Of a stretch of 64,000 nt of DNA, positions 25,161-34,668 are shown piece after piece. The notes below the pieces were generated by a model. The model made no database searches. It was not told the DNA's origin and saw only the letters and a list, made by a program, of their open reading frames with translations. The position numbers were made by a program, and so were the translations under genes. Source of the DNA: Stenopsyche tienmushanensis (taxonomy: Eukaryota; Arthropoda; Insecta; Trichoptera; Stenopsychidae); the NCBI GenBank assembly GCA_008973525.1, contig WACJ01000104.1:248001-312000 (forward strand), read 5' to 3'. Each line of letters opens with the position of its first letter. Positions within the stretch are counted from its first letter, which is position 1.

Positions 25161-25379
25161 ATCTTCGCTCCGTCTGGGAGCCTATTTGGTGAAAAATTCC
25201 ATACTTAATCAATTATAGAAGCTTATTTTTTTCGTAAGGAGAAAAATGGTTAAACCACACTGCCGGGCCTGTACGACAGTAGTGTGAGGTTACAGAGACG
25301 CTACTCACTAAAACCCCTCTTTATTCACTACTACCACCCGGTTACTAGCTAAATATTGCGTGAGGGTGGCAGCGATGCT

Positions 25380-26175
25380 TCCCTTCCAGGTCCTCCTGCA
25401 TGTCGGTTAGGAGGATGCTTCTATTGTTCCTCGTCTTGTATGTTCAGCATCCTCCTTCTGCTGCAGAGCGCACGTCGTATATTTGCACCACGCAGAGTAC
25501 CATGTTGTTAGGGGAGAGCGAGCTGACTCCCAGCTCCTCCCGTAGGATGTCCCTTTCGGTGCTCCATGCTGGACAGACAAATGTCATGTGTGCAGCATCA
25601 TCGTACTCCGCTCTGCAGTGGTGGCACTCTGGGTTGCCTATTTTGTGTAGGTAGCTACCAAAACAGCCGTGCCCGGTGAGAACCTGGGTCAAGTAGTAGC
25701 ACAGTTAGCTGTGCTTTCTGGCCACCCAGGTTCTCAGGTTCGGCATCAACTTGTGCGTTCACCGACCTTTAGCGGAGTTGTCCCATTGGGACTGCCACGC
25801 CGCCACGGTGCTTTGCTTAGCGTTATTCTTGTCTTCGTCTTTCTGTTTTGCCTGTCTCTCGTAGGCGAACAGGTCGATTGGCGGTATGGCAGCCAGTGCC
25901 AGGATGACGTCTTCTGACACTGTGTGATATGCAGCAGCCACCCTGATTGCGCTCCTTCTCTGGACTCGGCTCATATTGGCACGTCATACAACAGTACCTC
26001 GTTGTAGAGTTGCCTCCTGTTCGTTTTTGGACAATCAATGTTAGGCATCAACCTGGCCAGGTTCTCTGCGATGCTGGCCGCCTTCTCCGTGTGGGTAATG
26101 AATCAGAGCTTGTCATCAATCTCTACCCCCAAATACCGAATGGATCTTGAGTGTTTAATCTCACAACTCCCAAGG
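25380..26175 (-). mobile_element. R1-like non-LTR retrotransposon, 3' part of ORF2
   Basis: Minus-strand frames in order: a thumb region (RYLGVEIDDKL-like, then LARLMPNI), SRVQRRSAIRVAAAYHTVSE with a LAAIPPIDLFAYERQA stretch, SQWDNSAKGR, LTQVLTGHGCFGSYLHKIG, and the Cys/His cluster CHHC.....D..HMTFVCPAW. This is the canonical order at the C-terminus of R1/TRAS-clade ORF2. A few stops break it. It is the best preserved LINE piece in the window. Truncation at the 5' side is typical of LINE insertions. Confidence 0.85.
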
Positions 26176-26279
26176 TTAGAAGTGGGGGCGCAAGCTTCCT
26201 GCGTCAATTATATATAATAAATTATAGAACCTTAATTTAAGCTTTAAAATGTAGTATTATACTGTACGTGTATAGGTAT

Positions 26280-26316
26280 ACATTGGTGTCAGAAGTCCCA
26301 CTTCTGACACCAATGT
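26280..26316. repeat. Perfect 17-bp-arm hairpin
   Basis: ACATTGGTGTCAGAAGT, three bases, then the exact reverse complement ACTTCTGACACCAATGT. The half-site TGGTGTCAGAAGTGGG is the kind of sequence found just inside LTRs of some insect LTR retrotransposons. No LTR is visible here. Confidence 0.75.
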
Positions 26317-26319
26317 AGT

Positions 26320-27250
26320 GGGTCTACTTGCGCTTTTAAATTTCAATTAATACAGTGCCTTCTGAAACCAAAATGCCGTGTTAACCAAAGATCTGCGAGA
26401 TACATAAAATGTGAAGGTTCAATAAATAAAATATATATAATTGCTTATTATGAAATTATTCCTTTTTATTATAAGTCAAGCATAGGATAGCTACACAAAA
26501 TAGAAGGAAGCACAATATTGGCAAACTGCATATCTAAATCAACGGACACAACTATATATTATATTAAAGACCACATGAAATTATATCTACATAACGGCAT
26601 CCGTTGCTAACTAAAAGCGATAAATTGATATCCAATACAAAGGCGTACAGAATCTCTACCAAATGGTAAACATGATAGGGTATCATTAATGCATTAAATA
26701 TTATATTTTTATAATTTAAGTCAAATATTGTACATTTTTTGTATACTGACTTATGACTTAAGTGCAAGGGCTTTTAACATTTTGTACTATGTCAGTTTTT
26801 ATCAGTTTCGTATAACTAAAATATCCTCTGGCAATTTTTACTCTTCGTCCTCGATACAAAAATACTAGAATTTTTTCTCCTCGAATGTGTCGGATCTCGA
26901 TATTTTTAAGCGTAGCAAACGAACGATAAATCAATATGGTTTTACAATTTCTCCACAAAAATTGCGATAAAAATACTGTCCTATTTCGCCAACCTCATAC
27001 ACTTAATATTACATTTTGTATTTTTATTATTTCATATATCACACGAGTATATAAAAATTTTCCAAAAAATTAATTCTCTGGTTATAATAATAAGACATGT
27101 CATAATATTACACCTCTTAATTCGTACCTTACCGTCGTAATAAAATACTTTTGAGTATTTGAGAAGTCGAAACAATAAAAAATCATTTAATGTACACACA
27201 CCCACATATATATATATATTTACATGCAAATGCACATATACGTAATATAC
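26320..27250. other. Gene-free AT-rich stretch
   Basis: Only short spurious reading frames. No family recognised. Confidence 0.5.
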
Positions 27251-27518
27251 GCTACAGTCAAAATCAATTTATTTAAAATGCGTTTTTACTAGTCGAAACT
27301 AGTTTATGCTGGTTACATCTAGAATTACCTAGTTATAACTAGAATTTACTGCAGTACTTGTTTGAATTTTAGATGTTTGGGGGAAATTATTCAATTTAAA
27401 TCAATAAATTATTAATTAAAGTCATACAAAAGTAATCATTCAATAAAATAACTAGTAGTAAATTCTAGTTACAATTAGTAAAAACGCATTCTAACGTAAT
27501 ACGGCTTTTGACCGTAGC
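27251..27518. mobile_element. MITE of about 268 bp with Tc1-type ends
   Basis: The ends GCTACAGTCAAAA and TTTTGACCGTAGC are near-exact inverted repeats, with TA-rich flanks (a TA target is plausible). Further inside, AATGCGTTTTTACTAGT at the left mirrors ATTAGTAAAAACGCATT at the right. No coding sequence. Confidence 0.75.
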
Positions 27519-28205
27519 ATATATATACATTCATGGTTCAAAACCTCATATGTTCTTTTTATATTTAAACCTAAAAATCTTAGGTATTCAATATTTCTTC
27601 GCTTCTAATCGCTACTCATGGCTACCGCGGCTGACATACGAATCAATTTATGCGCTTTCATTTTATTCATCGGATGTAACCAAATACTCACAGCCTGATA
27701 CAGTGATGATGGAGCTTTGTTGAGTTTTTCAAACATTTTCATAGTGTTTCTATACAATAAAATACTATTTTGTTTAAAACCGTTTCATAAAACACTGCAT
27801 TTAACCATACATTTTTTGTACTAACTATTTTAATTTTAATATTTATATACACTAAAAAAATTTGCATTCAATAAAAAACACCAAATAGTATATATATTTT
27901 AATCATTCGGAGATTGACATTTATTTGTTCAAAAAATCAGCCGCCTTTTCATGCGGCAATCGAATAAATACTTGTCGATATTAGATCAAATTATTATTAA
28001 CAAACAAAGCAATTCAATTGAGGGGAAATATTAAAATTTGATTTGATTAACGGAAGTTGTATGATAATATTCAATTATAAATAAAGCCCTGTCCACACAA
28101 CGTGTGTGTGCGTACTTATCAAAGTGTTGCAAAGTATTTATTATACATTAAAACATTTTATCTGCGGCTCCTCATCACTGACCTAATACAGCAAAAAATA
28201 TGTAT

Positions 28206-28461
28206 GCAGTCGACCCATGGTAATCCGGTGACCCCTGTAATCCGACACATTTAAAAGTTCGTCTCCACCACCGATCGTAGATCAGACAAGAGATAATCTC
28301 TGAAGAAAGTTGAATATCCAGAGATGGAAGAAGCTTTGTACCTATGGTTTTCTAAAATATTCTGGATTACAAAGGGTCAGGGGCAGTACTTTATAATCCG
28401 ACAAATTGAATAATCCGAAACTGCCTTGCAAAACGTTTGACGGATTAACGCGGGTCAACTA
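28206..28461. mobile_element. pogo/Tigger-type MITE of about 255 bp
   Basis: Left end CAGTCGACCCATGGTAATCCG and right end CGGATTAACGCGGGTCAACT are inverted copies of the CAGTCRACCC terminus typical of pogo/Tigger elements. The interior is non-coding. Confidence 0.65.
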
Positions 28462-28469
28462 TAAATAGA

Positions 28470-29540
28470 ATTAAATCATATACTAATAGCGTACAATGGT
28501 AAATTATAATTTTTACAATATGTTTAAAGTACAAACGAGCTTACAATTCAGGAAAAATTCCGGGATACTCACAGAAATACTACCGAAAAAATTCAAATAT
28601 TATATATATATATATTTTTTCAATCATACTATTTTATTATAAATTTATATTTAATTATTACTTTTGTAAATTTACATTTTGAAAAAAAAATCACAAACAA
28701 TCCTAAATCTATCAAATATTATATATTTTTTAAAAGATCTTCATCATTTTTAAGCTGAAACACAACTCCCAATCTCCCTATCTGATATCCGTTTTCATTC
28801 AAAACAAACGATAATTATGGCAAATTCACGTTGACCAGTCGTAGAAAACATTCTTTATATAAAAGATAAGAATAAAATTTACGGCACCTTAAAGGTAAAT
28901 ATTAATATTTATTGCTTTGCAAGCTTTCGTGATTAGATTTAACGAGTGCCACATTACAATGAAAACTATACATCTATGTATTTGAAAGCACTGATAATTA
29001 TTTTATATATGTATAACATCTTTAGATATGACAACGTAAACATTAAATTGTTTATTCAAAATAAATTATAAAAACACGTCATAATAAAACAATAAATAAA
29101 ATAAAAGGGCTATCAATAAAATAATAACGTATTTTTTAACAAGAATAATTTGCATTCTATCGACCCTATACAACCTGTTTTGAGTAATTTTGTTCGTTAT
29201 TAAATATATTTAACAAAAAAAAATCTAATATGCCATTTTTGCATTATTTGGTATTTGAAGATGAATAATGAGAGAAACATTTGAGAATTTAAAATACCTT
29301 AATTATCAATAAATAACAATTAAATCCATTTCAACTACAAAAATGTCAGCGGACATGATTTATTTTTAAACATGATCAAATGCCTTAGCTTGCCAATATG
29401 GAAAAATAACAGAAAAAAGGTCAACTCTTATTAAAATCGAATTTCCTTCACGTTGATAACAATCCAGAGCATAAAATAAGAATGATTTGAATAAAAAAAA
29501 GTAGGCTGATAAATAAATTATCATCATCTAACGTCATTAA
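28470..29540. other. Gene-free AT-rich stretch
   Basis: Includes a TA microsatellite near 28603. No gene or repeat family recognised. Confidence 0.5.
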
Positions 29541-29548
29541 ACCATAAA

Positions 29549-31316
29549 TATTAGGGTGACCCAAAAATATTCGATTGCATATATGAACTCAGTCCAGACA
29601 CGGTGACATCTCTATAAGCCATTCCGGATGAAATTGACGTCGTTTACGTCTATCGACAGGTCTGCTGCTATTTTCGGTATGTCAATAAATTATGAAAAGA
29701 CCAAATTAATAATGGTTTCGAGGGTGAATATCTAGGATCCATCCTCGCAGAGAACTTAATGTATAATGAAATAACCTACGGGATTCAATACGATAATTGG
29801 TGCTATCGTGGCCTGAAAACTATATTAGGGAACAAATTATCAGGAGATCCAATCAAAAGGTTATGGAGGGAGGAGGCTCAGGACAGATAGAAATGACAAA
29901 GTCCACATCTGAAGCTTAAGGGATGAACCGATAACTTTTGATCTAGACCGTCACAACTCCAATTTACAGAACGTTTGAAACCTTCGGATCATCATTCATG
30001 CATTGATACCACCATTGAAAAGCCATAAATGTTTGTATGTAGTACGGGTCAAGCATAAAAGTCAATGAATCGGAGGGTGTTGTAGGGAACGTTCTCCTGC
30101 TCCACTGTTTAAGATTGCTGAATGGGTAGTAAAGGAGAATACATCCTGCAGCGACCACAACCTAATCACCTTCTCGCTCTGGACACAGAGCACCTATCTA
30201 TATTCCAATTCCACCCCGACAACAGTCCCGCATCATTTTCGTAGACATTGCAACATAGACGAGCCCTTATCAACTAAGATGGAGGATGTGGACATCATAA
30301 AAATGACAGTCGCAAAAAGAGTGGCAAGAAAGGCCCGAAAAGATCTATAGCACCTAAAAAGAGAACTTAGGAACACTCCGCCGGATGATGCGTATCAGAA
30401 TCTCACGGAAGAACTCATCAGGAAAACCACAGAGAAGAAACTCAGAGCGGCTGCATATAAAAAGTTAATCGGGATATCCAAATTGGCATCCTGGAAGAGC
30501 TACGTAAAGGAACAAAGCGTGAAAGGTCCTTGGGGGCATGCTTATAAGGCTATTACCAAATCCCCCGGCCTGGATCGCATTGATGGACACATCGTGGACT
30601 ATGGAATTATTCTCGGTAGAATCCTTCTTCCGCACATTCAGTACCAGTACCAAAGCTATTGCAGAACTTTTTGAATGCAACGCAGGAGAACTTTCCGATC
30701 GTCTTCCATGCCTGGACATGACCATAGAACGTGATCCGCTGTCATGTCCGTATATGTGCCTTGAAACACCCATAAGGAACTGGGAGTTCAGTGACATGAC
30801 AAACAATATTTAATGTTACTGAAATATTTGTAGAAATATCTTCCATTGGCGTCATTCATCCATCGTTTCTCCTTTTTAATTCTTTAATATCGGAATCTAG
30901 CGTAAGTTGGAGATCATCCAGAAGGGATGTGTCAATGGTAACATGTTCAATGAAAATCAATAAACAGTTTATGAATCTATAAGGCGCCGCTCTCAATCAA
31001 CTGCAGCTGCAAGTCCAGAAGTAGAAGACCCACCAGAACATCTTTGGGACATACAGAATACATGACAAAAAATCACATGCTTTCTACGAGCATGGCAAAC
31101 TATCGAGGAGTGGAAGCAGACTGAAATATCCATGGACCACTAAACGAATAGGATGGGTATTTATGGGGTAGGATGGGTGTTACAGGGTAGGATAGGTACA
31201 GCACGCCTTGATCAAATACAACAAAAACAAGTGACGAAACACATTACTACAACGCCTTCTTGACAACACAAAAATAGTCCGTCGTGATGAGAAATGGCTT
31301 TTTGGGTCCCCCTAAT
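29549..31316. mobile_element. Mariner-type end pair enclosing LINE sequence
   Basis: TATTAGGGTGACCCAAAAA at the left and TTTTTGGGTCCCCCTAATA at the right are inverted copies of a mariner terminus. The right 300 bases (about 31020-31316) resemble mariner sequence shared with 63.74-63.88 kb. The middle is R1-like LINE sequence, so this may be a mariner split by a LINE insertion. Confidence 0.55.
29690..30830 (+). mobile_element. Degenerate R1-like LINE fragment
   Basis: Broken plus-strand frames include EYLGSILAENL-type thumb sequence near 29730. They then show SDHNLITFSLW (the SDH motif of the LINE endonuclease), a Lys/Arg-rich linker (RKTTEKKLRAAAYKKL) and SWKSYVKEQS. The order is rearranged, so more than one insertion may be present. 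It is not functional. Confidence 0.6.
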
Positions 31317-31319
31317 ATT

Positions 31320-32360
31320 TAGACAAATTAAATTAGCATTCAAATATGACAATATTTTCCGGAGCACTTTTCTATAAACAGGAAATCATAGAGGTAAATG
31401 GGTCGAATATTCTAAAATAAAATTATACGAATTAAATAAACAACAATTATATAATACTTTACAAATAAAAAACAAGATCACATCGATCGATAAATATGAA
31501 AAATAAATATATCACAGTAAAAAACGATGCATTTTGACAAGACAATGTATTTTGTGCTAAAACTATATGTCGGAAAACTTATTCGGTTATCTCTTTTAAG
31601 CGAATAGATTCGTAATAAATATTTTTTGAATCGTACAACATATGATACGTCCTAACGTGTCGTTTACCATTTTAAATATCATTTAATCGAAAACATTCCC
31701 CGAATACTTATAACATTATTAAAAAATATATATATATTTCAGTTAAACAATATTAAAAATAAAACGAAATAAAACCGACGACCGAGATATTACGCTCATA
31801 AATACTATTATATTTCACTTATACGAGTAACCAAAAACGAAGTGATCGTATTTTAAATACACATATAATGTAAGGATATCTTCTTAAATGGAATATATTA
31901 CAAGTTAAGTAAAAAATAAAACAACGGAATCATATCATTTTCAATGTCGATATTTCTAAATATCATAAGAAATGGTCGATACTTATTTGAAATTATACAT
32001 TTTGATTATCTTGATCGAAAATTATTACTAGTAAGAAGTATGAGGTATTCAAATGTTAAGGTTATTTTTGTACTGATGTTATTCTTAATTATCATTAGTA
32101 ATATTATGGATAGGCTCTCATAGTGTATATCTTTTATTTCTCAGATAATCTCTCCGTTATTAAATATTTCTATAAAAGGGCTCATTATTTAGCGAGTTTA
32201 ACTCCCAATTTGCGCGCGTAAATTATTACATTTTCAATGTAGATGAAACTAATCGAAATAAAATGACTAGAAGCGTTATATGACTATTCAACTTTTTTTC
32301 TATCGTTAACTGACAAGTAATGACCCTGTCATATTACAATGTACAAAATTAAGACGAGGT
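31320..32360. other. Gene-free AT-rich stretch
   Basis: No supported feature seen on either strand. Confidence 0.5.
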
Positions 32361-32363
32361 AAA

Positions 32364-33169
32364 TACACTCAGCGGCACGGAATGTGGTAAACATAAACGT
32401 AGCGATATGAAGCTATTATGCGACGATGCGAATTACTGTAGCTCAAGTCACATAGGCAGTGAACGAAGCTGAACTCAGCGTAAATTGGCTGCTATCCTGA
32501 CTATACCATGTACAACACTTCGTTATGCCTTAGAACGGTATCAACACACTGGCCTCTATACGAGAAAACCTGAAAGTGATGGCTCAAGATGATCGGTTTA
32601 TAATCTTGGAAGTCCTGCGAGATCGATTCCTCATCTCCGTTCGATAAGAGGTGTCAATGTGAATGAATAAAAAGAAAAAACCTGTAAGCTTTCACGGGTC
32701 ATCTATGATAATATGGGGCAGCATAAGCTCTAAAGTGCGTAAGAGTCGGCAGGCATCAATGGAAGTCTAACAGCTGAGCGGTACATCGAAAAGGTTCTTC
32801 GAGAACATGTTATGCTTTACGCGGGGTTCATTAGCAGTGACCTCACACCGCTCATCATGTCGATGCGTACCTTGCAGAAGTCGGCATTCACAAAATGCAG
32901 TGGTGAGTCCGAAAACCCGATATAAACCCAATGGGGGAAGTTTTGGGACATGCTCGAAAGACGAGTCAGAGCATACTCAAATACACCGCAGACTCTGAAT
33001 GATCTTAAAATCGCCGCCTGGAATGAAACTTCTCAAGTTAACGTTAAAAATATAATTTAGAGCATATCTGACCGCATACAAGCAATCATCCGAGCAATAT
33101 ATACGCAATAATACCAATATAGCTTTTTATAAATATTAATTTGGGCCACTTTCGGTGCCGCTGAGCGTA
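32364..33169 (+). mobile_element. Tc1-like element, internally deleted
   Basis: The inverted ends TACACTCAGCGGCACGGAA and TTCGGTGCCGCTGAGCGTA mark an element of about 806 bp. The plus-strand interior shows Tc1 transposase C-terminal motifs in broken frames: WDMLERRVRAYSN, QTLNDLKIAAWNE and ISDRIQAIIRA. The N-terminal DNA-binding part is mostly lost. A full Tc1 would be about 1.6 kb. Confidence 0.8.
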
Positions 33170-33324
33170 TAAAATAAATACTCAATCCATGAGTATAAAT
33201 CGCTTAATGCAATCAAAAAATCATTTTGCTCTTCGTAGCACAAATACTTGTGTGAAATAATATTTTTAAAATAAATCAATCACATACACACAATTGCTAT
33301 ATATTTACAATTGTCACTGGGTAA

Positions 33325-33453
33325 CCCTAGATCGCTAATCATACGCTTGGGTCACTAATTTGCTTATTTGAGTGAGGCGGGGGAGGTTCGGAAACACGCA
33401 TACATGTCTGTATGAGTCTGTAGTCCGTGAGACTAATGATTAGTGATCTAGAG
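33325..33453. mobile_element. piggyBac-type MITE, third copy
   Basis: It starts CCCTAGATCGCTAATCAT and ends ATGATTAGTGATCTAGAG. Near the right it has GTAGTCCGTGAGACTAATG, the reverse of the internal block in the 5.6 kb copy. The flanking TTAA sites are eroded (GTAAC on one side, CTAA on the other). Confidence 0.7.
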
Positions 33454-34159
33454 CTAAATACATTACACGGCTTGGACAAGCCAATGTGACGTTAAATATA
33501 TTTTTCTTATGTTCAAACGCATTTGTTTTCATCTTTTAAGAAAAAAAATCTAAATTTGGGAACGGATTTGGGCATTCGTAAGCATGCCAATACTGAATTT
33601 TTGTGTGCACGTGGCGCGCGAATGTGCCAATACGCATAACAATGCTCGGCAACGTGTATATAAATCCATATTTAATATTTTTTGCAGCATATTTCGATAG
33701 TTCATTAAAACAATCGGAAAAATAGTGTTCGGGAAGCTTGAAAACGTTTTCTCTCTAACAACTTATCGTTAAAAAAGAAATTTTAAACAGTTTTTATTAC
33801 AAGCAATATTACTTTCTCCACAAATGCTACTATATCACATTCAGTCTAAATGTTCTAAATATCTAATCATTTATATTTTAAGACTATTGGGCTGACTTAG
33901 CATATTAAATTTAGCTTGTAAGTAAGTACATATTTGAATTAATATATTCAAAGTTAGTTCTAATAGTTTTTTCTAAATCAATTTTCACAATAATAAAAAT
34001 ACAAATCTTTGGGAGATCATCGGAAAATTGCAGTTCTTTCGCAAAAAAAAATCAAGATTTACGGTGTCAGTGCTCGCACATTATTAAGACTATTTTGGAA
34101 GCTTTTCATCATAGCCTTTTTAATTTAATTACGACTCAATGTAAACACTTTTTTATAAC

Positions 34160-34447
34160 GCGTCATTCAATAAGTTCGTAGGATGACATATCGTTCACCG
34201 TTTTGCATCAACATTTGTCCGTGAAAAAGCTTTGTTCGACGTGGATACTGCGTTTGTTCACAGTCGATCAGTCGAGTGATGTTTCAGCACAATAAAAAGG
34301 ATTATTTCACACGGTATATGACATAGGATGCAATATGGATCCGTTGCTACACTCCAGAATCAAATCGGCAGTCAGCTGAGTGGACAGCAGAATCTCAGCA
34401 ACTAACCGAAGGAGTCATACTTCATCCTACGAACTTATTGAGCGATG
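34160..34447 (+). mobile_element. Deletion derivative of a mariner element
   Basis: The inverted ends CATTCAATAAGTTCGTAGGATGA and TCATCCTACGAACTTATTGAGCG border only about 288 bp. The plus-strand interior joins VKKLCSTWILRLFTVDQ to a piece reading NMDPLLHSRIKSA. These are two separate parts of a mariner transposase, so most of the gene is deleted between them. Confidence 0.75.
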
Positions 34448-34668
34448 AATTATCCAATGCATCGTAAATCGAGATAAATCATTCAATTAAAACATATTTA
34501 AAGTATTTCCAAATACAACCTTCAAAATAACTCGCCAATTAAACCATTTGCCACGTTCGAAATACTTAAATCACATTTATAACAGTTTTAAAACGCGTCC
34601 TTCGCCGCAGACACGAACGCCAAGAAATCTATAGGTTTCGTAACGGTCTGGGCAGGCGTTGGGGAGGG

